Positions 8,486 through 16,242 of a stretch of 64,000 bases of DNA are shown in pieces. The stretch lies in NCBI RefSeq assembly GCF_033097365.1, contig NZ_AP028461.1, positions 10,133,501 through 10,197,500 on the forward strand. Direction: 5' to 3'. Origin of the DNA: Actinoplanes sichuanensis (GTDB taxonomy: Bacteria > Actinomycetota > Actinomycetes > Mycobacteriales > Micromonosporaceae). Under the pieces are notes generated by a model, which worked only from the letters and a program-made list of their open reading frames with translations, searched no databases and was not told the DNA's origin. Position 1 is the first letter of the stretch; the number at the start of each line of letters is the position of its first letter. The position numbers and the translations under genes were made by a program.

Positions 8486-8488
8486 GTT
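8483..8488 (+). promoter_or_regulatory. -10 element (TAGGTT) for leaderless HAD gene
   Basis: TAGGTT begins with the TAG stop codon of the glutaredoxin gene and ends 6 nt before GTG 8495; no ribosome site precedes that GTG, so a leaderless transcript is the simplest reading. Confidence 0.5.
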
Positions 8489-8494
8489 CGCCGG

Positions 8495-9133
8495 GTGACG
8501 AAGCACTTGGTCTGGGACTGGAACGGCACCCTTCTCGACGATCTGCACCTGGTCGTGTCGTCGACAAACGTCGCCTTCGCCTCGGCGGGCGGACGGGACG
8601 TCGGCTCCGACGAACACCGGCGGACCTTCCGGCGGCCGGTCGCCGACTTCTACGCCGAGATGCTCGGCCGCGCCATCGACGAGGAGGAGTTCGGCCGACT
8701 GGACCGGATCTTCCACGACGCGTACCGGCTCGGTTTGACCGATGTGACGCTGGCCGCCGACGCGCAGGCGGCGATCAAGAGTTGGCCGGGCAGTCAGTCG
8801 CTGCTCTCCATGTGGTTCCACCACGAGCTGGTCCCGGCCGTCGAGGGCTACGGCCTGGCCGGGCTGTTCGCCCGGATCGACGGGTTGCGGACCGAGCTGG
8901 GCGGTGGGTTCAAGGCCGCGCATCTCGCCGCTCACCTGGCCGAACTCGGTGTCGACGGCGCCGACGTGGTGATGATCGGAGACTCGCTCGACGACGCCGA
9001 CGCGGCCGAGTCGGTCGGCGGACACGCGGTTCTGTACACGGGCGGGTTCACCGATCCCGCACGGTTGCGTGAATCCGGGCGTCCGGTCGCCGACACGCTG
9101 GTAGAGGCGGTAAAGATGGCCATGTCACTCTGA
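8495..9133 (+). CDS. HAD-family hydrolase (phosphatase-like)
   Basis: Haloacid-dehalogenase superfamily protein (212 aa). Motif I is VWDWNGTLLDD with nucleophile Asp8; the second acidic residue usual in phosphatases (DxD) is Asn10. Motif II is LSMWFHH, motif III lysine is in GGGFKAAH, and motif IV is VVMIGDSLDDADAA. The cap region (residues 16-90) is helical. It lies between the glutaredoxin and rex genes, similar in position to serB1 (Rv0505c) near the mycobacterial hem cluster, but it is not SerB by sequence. Substrate unknown. Confidence 0.75.
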   Translation: MTKHLVWDWNGTLLDDLHLVVSSTNVAFASAGGRDVGSDEHRRTFRRPVADFYAEMLGRAIDEEEFGRLDRIFHDAYRLGLTDVTLAADAQAAIKSWPGSQSLLSMWFHHELVPAVEGYGLAGLFARIDGLRTELGGGFKAAHLAAHLAELGVDGADVVMIGDSLDDADAAESVGGHAVLYTGGFTDPARLRESGRPVADTLVEAVKMAMSL

Positions 9134-9200
9134 GCTGAGTGGCCCTGGCGGGGTTCGAAAGGTAATACTCGACAGGTCGGCCCGACTAACACAGCCGGGT

Positions 9201-9230
9201 CGATCTTGTCCAATTGTCCCGACAAGATCG
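9201..9230. promoter_or_regulatory. Perfect 10-bp inverted repeat upstream of rex
   Basis: CGATCTTGTC (9201-9210) and GACAAGATCG (9221-9230) are perfect complements around a 10-bp spacer that itself contains the palindrome CAATTG. It lies 28 bp, centre to centre, upstream of the Rex operator. It could be an operator for another regulator or a terminator for the HAD gene (stop at 9133). Confidence 0.6.
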
Positions 9231-9234
9231 CGAT

Positions 9235-9263
9235 TTGTGCACGCCTTCACAAGCGCCTACTCT
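9235..9263 (+). promoter_or_regulatory. Rex operator (ROP) overlapping the rex-hem promoter
   Basis: TTGTGCACGCCTTCACAA at 9235-9252 differs at one position from the palindromic ROP pattern TTGTGAAnnnnTTCACAA. It covers a -35-like TTGTGC (9235-9240); a -10-like TACTCT follows at 9258-9263 with a 17-bp spacer. Rex bound here would block RNA polymerase, so the rex-hem operon should be autorepressed at low NADH/NAD+ and induced when NADH rises. About 100 nt of leader follow to the rex start. Confidence 0.8.
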
Positions 9264-9365
9264 GTGACTCCGACGAGCCCCGCTACCACAGCCACCCCAC
9301 GAGGGTTCCACCGGTATCGCACAGACGGGGCTCACCGCAGGTTCGCCTCGTCGGCACGGAGTCAG

Positions 9366-10112
9366 ATGAGTCAGCAACGTCACGGAAGCACGCCCGGCGA
9401 AGCCGATGGCGTCCCGGCCTTCCCGGATCTGCCGGAGGCGACCATCGCGCGACTGCCTGAGTACCTTCGTGCCCTTCACCACCTCGCCGAGACCGGCGCG
9501 GAGACGGTGTCGAGCGAGGGTCTCGCCGCGGCGGCCGGGGTCAACTCGGCGAAACTCCGCAAGGATCTGTCGCACCTCGGTTCGTACGGCACCCGCGGTG
9601 TCGGCTACGACGTGGCCCTGCTCGTCGACCAGATCGAGTACATCCTGGGCCTCGACAAGAACCGGGCGGTCTGTCTGGTCGGCGTCGGCAACCTCGGGCA
9701 CGCCCTGGCCGGTTATGCCGGTTTCGCGAGCCGTGGTTTCCGGGTGGTGGCGCTCTTCGACGCCGATCCGAAGAAGGTCGGCGAGCAGATCAACGGCCTC
9801 ACCGTGCAGCACACCGACGACCTGGAGCGGATCGCCGCCGAGGAGTCGATCGCGATCGGAGTCATCGCCACCCCGCCCGGCACCGCCCAGGCGGTCGCCG
9901 ACGCGCTGGTCGCCGCGGGAGTGACAAGCATCCTCAATTTCGCCCCGGGGGTTCTGTCGGTGCCGTCCAACGTTGACGTCCGTAAAGTGGATCTCGCCAT
10001 CGAGCTGCAGATCCTTTCGTTCCACGAGCACCGCAAGGCGTCTCTGACCGCGTTGCCCGGCGGCCGATCCGCGCCACCGGCGAGCGGCGATCAGGAGGCG
10101 GTCGGGTCGTGA
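9366..10112 (+). CDS. rex: Redox-sensing transcriptional repressor Rex
   Basis: Rex (248 aa) senses the NADH/NAD+ ratio and represses respiratory and related genes. N-terminal winged helix: ATIARLPEYLRALHHLAE, VSSEGLAAAAGVNSAKLRKDL and the recognition/wing part SHLGSYGTRGVGYD. The Rossmann domain has VCLVGVGNLGHALAGY (GxGxxG) and ALFDADPKKVG for NAD(H). The C-terminal helix LAIELQILSFHEHRK is the domain-swapping helix. ATG 9366 is chosen since the Rex domain begins soon after. The stop overlaps hemA's GTG by 4 nt, so rex leads the hem operon, as in Streptomyces. Confidence 0.97.
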   Translation: MSQQRHGSTPGEADGVPAFPDLPEATIARLPEYLRALHHLAETGAETVSSEGLAAAAGVNSAKLRKDLSHLGSYGTRGVGYDVALLVDQIEYILGLDKNRAVCLVGVGNLGHALAGYAGFASRGFRVVALFDADPKKVGEQINGLTVQHTDDLERIAAEESIAIGVIATPPGTAQAVADALVAAGVTSILNFAPGVLSVPSNVDVRKVDLAIELQILSFHEHRKASLTALPGGRSAPPASGDQEAVGS

Positions 10113-11404
10113 ACCTGCTGAGCATCGGCGCCTCGTACCGGACGGCTGACGTCGCGGTCCTCGAGCGCCTGGTCATCCCCGAGTCGTCAGTCCCCGAGCT
10201 GCTCCAGCGCCTGGTCGCCCAGCCCTACGTGGGCGAGGCGGTCGTCGTCTCCACCTGCAACCGGGTGGAGGTCTACGCGGCGGTCAGCGGCTTCCACGGC
10301 GGCCTCGGCGACATCTGCAACGTGTTGTCCGAGCATTCCGGCATCCCGGCCACCGAGCTGGCCGGCCACCTCTACGTGCACTACGGCGAGGCCGCCGTCC
10401 GGCACTCGTTCCGGGTGTCGTCCGGTCTCGACTCGATGGTCGTCGGCGAGGCTCAGATCCTCGGGCAGCTGCGCGACGCGTACCACGCGGCCACCGAGGT
10501 CGACTCGGCCGGACGGCTCCTGCACGAGCTGATGCAGCAGACCCTGCGCGTCGGCAAGCGGGCGCACGCCGAGACCGGCATCGACAAGGCCGGGCAGAGC
10601 GTCGTCACGGCCGCCCTCGACGTGGCCGCCGAGCACCTCGGCGGCGACCTGACCGGCCGGTCCGCCCTGATCATCGGGGCCGGGGCGATGGGCTCGCTGT
10701 CGGTGGCCACGCTCACCCGTACCGGTGTCGGCCCGTTGCGGATCACCAATCGCAGCCACGAGCGGGCCGACCGGCTCGCCGAGGCCTACGGGGCCGTCGC
10801 CGTCCCGTTCGCCCGGCTGGACGAGGTGCTGCGCGAGGTCGACATCGTGGTGTGCGCGACCGCCTCCACCGAGCCGGTGCTCACCCGCGAGCGACTGGAG
10901 CGGGTCGGCAAGGACCTGATCGTCCTCGACCTGGCCGTCCCGCGGGACGTGGCGCCCGACGCCGTCGGCCTGCCCGGCCTGACCGTCGTCGACATCGACA
11001 GCCTCGCCAACAGCCGGCGCACCAACCCGGCCGCGGCCGAGACCGCAGCGGTCGAGCAGATCGTCACCGGCGAGGTGGAGAACTTCCTCGGCTGGCTGCG
11101 CGGTGCCGAGATCGCACCCACGGTGGCGGCGTTGCGGACGCGCGCCGAGGAGGTGGTGTCGGCGGAGATGCGCAAGCTGATGTCCCGGCGGCCGGAATTC
11201 ACCGAGGAGCAGCGGGCGGATGTTTCCCGTACCCTGCACCGGGTCGTCCAGCAGTTGCTGCACTCACCCACCGTGCGGGTCCGTCAGCTCGCCGCCGAAC
11301 CCGGCGGCGACCAGTACGCCGCGCTGCTCCGGGAACTGTTCGACCTGGACGTCCCGCTCGCCACCCAGGCCGACGCGGTACCTGAGATCGGGGGGAAAGC
11401 ATGA
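10109..11404 (+). CDS. hemA: Glutamyl-tRNA reductase
   Basis: First committed enzyme of the C5 heme pathway (431 aa): reduces glutamyl-tRNA(Glu) to glutamate-1-semialdehyde with NADPH. The catalytic cysteine is in [30 protein letters not shown] is the substrate-domain signature; [14 protein letters not shown] is the NADPH Rossmann motif; the C-terminal dimerisation helix includes [23 protein letters not shown] start overlaps the rex stop and the stop overlaps hemC's ATG, both by 4 nt. Length is usual for actinobacteria. Confidence 0.98.
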   Translation: MNLLSIGASYRTADVAVLERLVIPESSVPELLQRLVAQPYVGEAVVVSTCNRVEVYAAVSGFHGGLGDICNVLSEHSGIPATELAGHLYVHYGEAAVRHSFRVSSGLDSMVVGEAQILGQLRDAYHAATEVDSAGRLLHELMQQTLRVGKRAHAETGIDKAGQSVVTAALDVAAEHLGGDLTGRSALIIGAGAMGSLSVATLTRTGVGPLRITNRSHERADRLAEAYGAVAVPFARLDEVLREVDIVVCATASTEPVLTRERLERVGKDLIVLDLAVPRDVAPDAVGLPGLTVVDIDSLANSRRTNPAAAETAAVEQIVTGEVENFLGWLRGAEIAPTVAALRTRAEEVVSAEMRKLMSRRPEFTEEQRADVSRTLHRVVQQLLHSPTVRVRQLAAEPGGDQYAALLRELFDLDVPLATQADAVPEIGGKA

Positions 11405-12324
11405 CGCTGCGTCTCGGCACACGGGGTAGCGCCCTGGCGCTCACCCAGTCGCAGATGGTCGCCGACGCGCTGACCGCTGCCACCGGCCGCCCGGTCGAGC
11501 TGGTCCGGATCGTCACCCCTGGTGACCGCTCGGCCGCCCCGGTCGCCCAGCTCGGTGTGGGTGTCTTCGTCTCCGCGCTGCGTGACGCGCTGCTGGCCGG
11601 TGAGATCGACTTCGCTGTCCATTCGTACAAGGATCTGCCCACCGCCGAGCCTCCGAGCCTGCACATCGCGGCCGTGCCGGTGCGGGAGGACCCTCGGGAC
11701 GCCCTGATCGCCCGGGACGGACTGACCCTCGCCGAGCTCCCGCCGGGCTCGACCATCGGCACCGGTGCGGTGCGCCGAATCGCGCAACTACGGGCTTTGG
11801 GCCTAGAGTTGCAGGTCACGCCGATCCGAGGGAACGTCGACTCGCGAATCGCCCGGGTACTCGGACCCGAGGCAGATCTCGACGCCGTCGTTCTCGCCCG
11901 GGCCGGAGTGGCACGTCTCGGCCGATTCGCGGAGATCACCGAGACGCTCGACCCGATGCTCATGCTGCCCGCCCCGGCTCAGGGTGCGCTGGCCGTGGAG
12001 TGCCGGGCCGACGACACCGACCTGATCGAGTTGCTGTCCGTTCTCGATCACGCACCGACCCGCGCCGCCGTGGTGGCGGAGCGGTCGATGCTCGCGACGC
12101 TAGAGGCCGGGTGCTCCGCCCCGGTCGCGGCACACGCCGAGATCGCCGAGGGCGACGACGGTGACGAGATTTACCTGCGCGGTGCCGTGATCAGCCCGGA
12201 TGGCGTCCGAGCCGTCCGACTGTCGCGCACCGGAACGCCCGCCGGCGCGGCGGAGATCGGCAAGGCGCTTGCCATCGATCTCCTCGACGCCGGAGCCGAT
12301 ACCCTGATGGGGAGCACAGAATGA
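11401..12324 (+). CDS. hemC: Hydroxymethylbilane synthase (porphobilinogen deaminase)
   Basis: Polymerises four porphobilinogens to hydroxymethylbilane (307 aa). [50 protein letters not shown] and [12 protein letters not shown] are the family blocks; the dipyrromethane cofactor cysteine is in [14 protein letters not shown]. It is translationally coupled at both ends (4-nt overlaps with hemA and hemD). Length is normal. Confidence 0.98.
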   Translation: MTLRLGTRGSALALTQSQMVADALTAATGRPVELVRIVTPGDRSAAPVAQLGVGVFVSALRDALLAGEIDFAVHSYKDLPTAEPPSLHIAAVPVREDPRDALIARDGLTLAELPPGSTIGTGAVRRIAQLRALGLELQVTPIRGNVDSRIARVLGPEADLDAVVLARAGVARLGRFAEITETLDPMLMLPAPAQGALAVECRADDTDLIELLSVLDHAPTRAAVVAERSMLATLEAGCSAPVAAHAEIAEGDDGDEIYLRGAVISPDGVRAVRLSRTGTPAGAAEIGKALAIDLLDAGADTLMGSTE

Positions 12325-13907
12325 CCACCCGCACCGCCCGTAAGCCAGCCGGACGCATCGCGTTCATCGGCGCCGGACCCGGCGACCCGGAGCTGCTGAC
12401 CCGCCGCGCGTATGCGGCGCTGACCGATGCCGACCAGGTGGTCTACGACCGCGGCGTGCCCGATTCCCTGCTCAGCGCGATCCGTTCCGACGCCAAGGAG
12501 GACGCGCAGTTCAGCCCGGCCGAGGGCGCCCCCGGTGACGTCGCCAAGGTGCTGCTCTCCGCGGCCAAGTCCGGCCTGTCCGCCGTACACCTGGTCGCCG
12601 GTGACCCGTTCGGCCACGACTCGGTGGTCAAGGAGGTGCAGGCGGTCGCGCGGACCGCAGTGCACTTCGAGGTCATCCCCGGTATCGGGCAGGCCGAGGG
12701 CGTCGCCACCTACGCCGGTGTGCCGCTGCCCGGCGTGCGGATCGCCGCCGACGTCGACGACGTCACCAACCTCGACTTCGACGCGCTCGCCACGGCCGCC
12801 CAGAAGGGCTCCTTCGCGGTGGCCGTGGACGCCGGCGACCTCGCCGCCGTCCGGGACGGGCTGCTCGCCGCGGGTGTCGAGCCGGGTGTCCCGGTCGGCG
12901 TCACGGGTGACGGCACCGGCGAGACGCAGTACACCACCACCTCGACCGTGGACAGCTTCGTCGCGGCGGCGCTCGGCTTCACCGGCCGGGTCGTGCTGAC
13001 CGTCGGCTCCGACGTGGCCGAGCGGGACAGCCTCAGCTGGTGGGAGAACCGCCCGCTGTACGGCTGGAAGGTCCTCGTCCCGCGGACCAAGGAGCAGGCT
13101 GGCGCGATGTCCGCCCGGCTCCGTGCCTACGGCGCGATCCCGTGCGAGGTGCCGACCATCGCGGTCGAGCCGCCGCGTACCCCGGCGCAGATGGAGCGGG
13201 CCGTCAAGGGCCTGGTCGACGGCCGGTACGCGTGGGTCATCTTCACCTCGGTCAACGCGGTCCGCGCGGTCTGGGAGAAGTTCGGCGAGCACGGCCTGGA
13301 CGCCCGGCACTTCGGTGGCGTGAAGATCGCCTGCATCGGTGAGGCCACCGCCGACGCGGTCCGCGCGTTCGGCATCCAGCCGGAGCTGATCCCGGCCGGC
13401 GAGCAGTCCTCGGACGGTCTGCTGGCCGAGTTCTCGCCGCACGACGAGATCCTCGACCCGGTCGGCCGGGTGCTGCTGCCGCGGGCCGACATCGCGACCG
13501 AGACTCTCGCGGCCGGGCTGATCGAGCGCGGCTGGGAGGTGGACGACGTCACGGCGTACCGGACGGTCCGCGCCGCCCCGCCGCCCGCCGAGATCCGCGA
13601 CGCGATCAAGTCCGGCGGTTTCGACGCGGTGCTCTTCACCTCGTCCTCGACCGTCCGCAACCTGGTCGGCATCGCCGGCAAGCCGCACGCCCGTACGGTC
13701 GTCGCGGTGATCGGCCCGAAGACCGCCGAGACCGCCGTCGAGTTCGGCCTCCGGGTCGACACCCAGCCGCAGAACGCCTCGGTGCCCGACCTGGTCGAGG
13801 CGCTCGCCGAGTACGCACTGGAGCTCCGCGAGAAGCTGGCCGCGATGCCGGCCAAGCAGCGCCGCGGCTCCAAGGTGCAGGGCCCGACGGCTCTGCGTTT
13901 CCGCTGA
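12321..13907 (+). CDS. hemD: Fused uroporphyrinogen-III C-methyltransferase / uroporphyrinogen-III synthase
   Basis: Two-domain protein (528 aa). Residues about 10-240 form the SAM-dependent CobA/CysG-type methyltransferase: [47 protein letters not shown]. Residues about 245-510 are the HemD synthase: [76 protein letters not shown]. The fusion (Rv0511/CysG-like arrangement) is standard in actinobacteria and places the branch to heme and to siroheme/B12 in one polypeptide. A basic tail (KQRRGSK) ends the protein. Confidence 0.95.
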   Translation: MTTRTARKPAGRIAFIGAGPGDPELLTRRAYAALTDADQVVYDRGVPDSLLSAIRSDAKEDAQFSPAEGAPGDVAKVLLSAAKSGLSAVHLVAGDPFGHDSVVKEVQAVARTAVHFEVIPGIGQAEGVATYAGVPLPGVRIAADVDDVTNLDFDALATAAQKGSFAVAVDAGDLAAVRDGLLAAGVEPGVPVGVTGDGTGETQYTTTSTVDSFVAAALGFTGRVVLTVGSDVAERDSLSWWENRPLYGWKVLVPRTKEQAGAMSARLRAYGAIPCEVPTIAVEPPRTPAQMERAVKGLVDGRYAWVIFTSVNAVRAVWEKFGEHGLDARHFGGVKIACIGEATADAVRAFGIQPELIPAGEQSSDGLLAEFSPHDEILDPVGRVLLPRADIATETLAAGLIERGWEVDDVTAYRTVRAAPPPAEIRDAIKSGGFDAVLFTSSSTVRNLVGIAGKPHARTVVAVIGPKTAETAVEFGLRVDTQPQNASVPDLVEALAEYALELREKLAAMPAKQRRGSKVQGPTALRFR

Positions 13908-13919
13908 TCCTCTGACGAG

Positions 13920-13947
13920 GCGCGCCGGCCACGGATGGCCGGCGCGC
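13920..13947 (+). terminator. 12-bp perfect hairpin between hemD and hemB
   Basis: GCGCGCCGGCCA, loop CGGA, TGGCCGGCGCGC: a perfect 12-bp stem. It ends 4-5 nt before the hemB ribosome site (GGGAG at 13952-13956), so it may act as an attenuator or as a spacer controlling hemB translation rather than as a simple terminator; no T-run follows. Confidence 0.6.
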
Positions 13948-13962
13948 ACCCGGGAGCACATG

Positions 13963-14949
13963 ATGGCCTTTCCCGACATCCGCCCGCGACGTCTCCGCCG
14001 GACCCCGGCCATCCGCCGGCTGGTGGAGGAGACCCGGCTCGCCCCGTCCGAGCTGATCCTCCCGATGTTCCTCAAGGAGGGACTGACCGAGCCGAAACCG
14101 ATCAGCTCGCTGCCGGGCGTCGTCCAGCACACCCGCGAATCGCTGCGCAAGGCCGCGGCCGAGGCGGTCGCGGCCGGTGTCGGCGGCCTGATGCTCTTCG
14201 GGGTGCCGGACAACGCGAACAAGGACGAGACCGGTTCGGCCGGTCTCGACCCGGACGGCATCCTCAACGTCGGCCTCCGCGACCTGCGGGCCGAGCTGGG
14301 CGACTCCACGGTCATCATGAGCGACCTGTGTCTCGACGAGTTCACCTCGCACGGCCACTGTGGTGTGCTCGCCGGTGACGGCTCGGTCGACAACGACGCC
14401 ACCTTGAAGATCTACGCCGACATGGCCGTCGCCCAGGCCGACGCCGGAGCCCACATGGTCGGCCCGTCCGGCATGATGGACGGTCAGATCGGCGTCATCC
14501 GCCGTGCCCTCGACGCGGCCGGCCACCAGGACATCGCGATCCTCGCCTACTCCGCGAAATACGCGGGCGCCTTCTACGGCCCGTTCCGTGAGGCCGTCGA
14601 GTCGACGTTGCAGGGTGACCGCCGCCAGTACCAGCAGGACCCGCCGAACCTCCGCGAGGCCCTGCGCGAGGTCGACCTCGACATCGCCGAGGGCGCCGAC
14701 ATCGTCATGGTCAAGCCGGCACTGCCCTACCTGGACATCATCGCCGCGATCCGCGACCGGGTGACCGTTCCGGTCGCCGCCTACCAGGTCTCCGGCGAGT
14801 ACGCGATGGTCGAGGCGGCCGCCGCGAACGGCTGGATCGACCGCGAGCGCGTCATCCTCGAATCGCTCACCTCGATCAAGCGCGCCGGCGCCCAGATCAC
14901 CCTCACCTACTGGGCCGTCGAGGCGGCGAATCTCATTCGAAACCGCTAG
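13963..14949 (+). CDS. hemB: Delta-aminolevulinic acid dehydratase (porphobilinogen synthase)
   Basis: Condenses two 5-aminolevulinates to porphobilinogen (328 aa). The Schiff-base lysines are in [14 protein letters not shown] and [10 protein letters not shown]. The metal loop [17 protein letters not shown] keeps two zinc cysteines but has Asp where E. coli HemB has the middle Cys, a pattern I recall from other actinobacterial enzymes. [13 protein letters not shown] and [13 protein letters not shown] are further family blocks. Of the two adjacent ATGs (13960, 13963) the second has the better spacing from GGGAG. Last gene of the rex-hem cluster; a terminator follows. Confidence 0.97.
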   Translation: MAFPDIRPRRLRRTPAIRRLVEETRLAPSELILPMFLKEGLTEPKPISSLPGVVQHTRESLRKAAAEAVAAGVGGLMLFGVPDNANKDETGSAGLDPDGILNVGLRDLRAELGDSTVIMSDLCLDEFTSHGHCGVLAGDGSVDNDATLKIYADMAVAQADAGAHMVGPSGMMDGQIGVIRRALDAAGHQDIAILAYSAKYAGAFYGPFREAVESTLQGDRRQYQQDPPNLREALREVDLDIAEGADIVMVKPALPYLDIIAAIRDRVTVPVAAYQVSGEYAMVEAAAANGWIDRERVILESLTSIKRAGAQITLTYWAVEAANLIRNR

Positions 14950-15069
14950 GTGGTACGCCGTCGGCCGCCCCTCGCCGAACCACACCCACCGTGGCGGCCA
15001 CGCGAGGCAGGCGGCCCGTCCGGCCGAAACGCGACCGCCGGGCTGATCCGGTGGTAACGGCTGGTTGTG

Positions 15070-15099
15070 AGGGCTGTCCCGGCGCATCGGGACAGCCCT
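15070..15099 (+). terminator. Bidirectional terminator after hemB
   Basis: AGGGCTGTCCC and GGGACAGCCCT form a perfect 11-bp stem with an 8-nt loop, midway between the convergent hemB and GNAT genes. Confidence 0.85.
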
Positions 15100-15113
15100 G
15101 AGGACCAGCCGGG

Positions 15114-16133
15114 TCAGTCGGTCGGCTCCAGGGACTGGACCAGCTGCGTCACGTCGGCGATGTATTCGAACCAGTCACGGTCGGACTGGTAGCCCAGTTC
15201 CGCGTTGACCTTCAGCATCGACTCGTTGTGCTGCGCGTTCCACGTCTGCACCTGACCCAGCGTCGGTTCGGCGGCCCGCAGCTCGAACAGCATCCGTGCC
15301 TTGATCGCCCGGTCGATGCCGTAGCCGCGATGCTCCCGGACGACGATCGTGTCGTACTGATCGGCCCGCTCCGGATGCTGCGCCGGCACCACCACCTCGG
15401 TCAGTCCGGCCACGTTTCCGGTCGACTCGTGGATCGCCAGCACGATGTAAGGTTTCAGGCCGCGCTTGTGCAGCGTCTCCAGCGAGTCACGCAGCCGCTG
15501 CGGATCCGATGATCGGGGCGCCAGGTCCAGATCGTCGTCGTCCCGCTGTGCCTCGGCCTTGGCCTGGGCGTAGGCGGCGAGCAGATGGTCGGGTGGGCCG
15601 CCCGGGTGGTACTCGATCCGGTAACCGGCACTGATCCCGCTGGCCATCCCGCCGAGCGCGAGCCAGTCCACCGTGTTCAGGTTGAGGACACTGCGGGTCT
15701 CCACATACTCCCGCTCGAATCCGAGGGACTCGTAGAACGGGATCGCCGACGTGCCGCCGATCGCCTCGACGCCGATCGACGAGAAACCCTCCAGATAGGC
15801 CCGCCGCGCCGCCACCGCCAGCAACTGCCGGCCCAGCCCGCGACGCCGCAATTCGGGCCGGACCACCACCTCGAGCACGCCGATGTCGCCGAGCAACAGG
15901 ATGTTCACGTGCCCGAAGATCTTTCCCTCGCCCTCCGGGAGGCGATCGTCCTCGGCGATCCAGGTGATCCGGCGCTCGCCCGGCATGGTCTCGGCCAGAT
16001 ACTCCCTGACCTGCACGTCCCGCCAGGGTGGATCATCCGGTAGATCTACCGCCAGGACCGCGTTCACCGTCTCCACGAGCGAGTTGATCTCGGTCGCGGA
16101 CGCGGAGCGGGGATCCCATTCACGCACCCTCAC
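15114..16133 (-). CDS. Tandem GNAT-domain N-acetyltransferase
   Basis: Protein of 339 aa with two GNAT folds. Domain 1 (about 1-160) has the acetyl-CoA signature VVVRPELRRRGLGRQLLAVAA followed by FYESLGFERE. Domain 2 (about 170-335) has a weaker copy, TIVVREHRGYGIDRAIK, then the C-terminal strand pattern AQHNESMLKVNAELGYQ. Such tandem GNATs include mycothiol synthase-like enzymes, but the diagnostic mycothiol synthase motifs are not clear, so the substrate is left open. GTG 16133 or GTG 16127 may be the start. It is convergent with hemB. Confidence 0.8.
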   Translation of the reverse strand: MRVREWDPRSASATEINSLVETVNAVLAVDLPDDPPWRDVQVREYLAETMPGERRITWIAEDDRLPEGEGKIFGHVNILLLGDIGVLEVVVRPELRRRGLGRQLLAVAARRAYLEGFSSIGVEAIGGTSAIPFYESLGFEREYVETRSVLNLNTVDWLALGGMASGISAGYRIEYHPGGPPDHLLAAYAQAKAEAQRDDDDLDLAPRSSDPQRLRDSLETLHKRGLKPYIVLAIHESTGNVAGLTEVVVPAQHPERADQYDTIVVREHRGYGIDRAIKARMLFELRAAEPTLGQVQTWNAQHNESMLKVNAELGYQSDRDWFEYIADVTQLVQSLEPTD

Positions 16134-16242
16134 TCGTACATCGTGCCGTTTGTGAGACCTTCAGGGAAGTGCTGACCACGCAAAAGTACGCGGTACTCAC
16201 AGAGCGTCGCTATGATCACCGATGTCTCGGCGACCGTTCAGG

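Noticed and set aside
12171..14402. 743-codon open frame antisense to hemC-hemD-hemB
   Set aside because: It is the mirror of three certain genes; its composition (Arg/Gly/Asp/His-rich) is the usual shadow of high GC3 codons.
13963..14949. Unusual metal site in HemB as a novel feature
   Set aside because: Asp replacing the middle zinc Cys is, to my recollection, common in actinobacterial HemB, so it is noted only in the gene entry.
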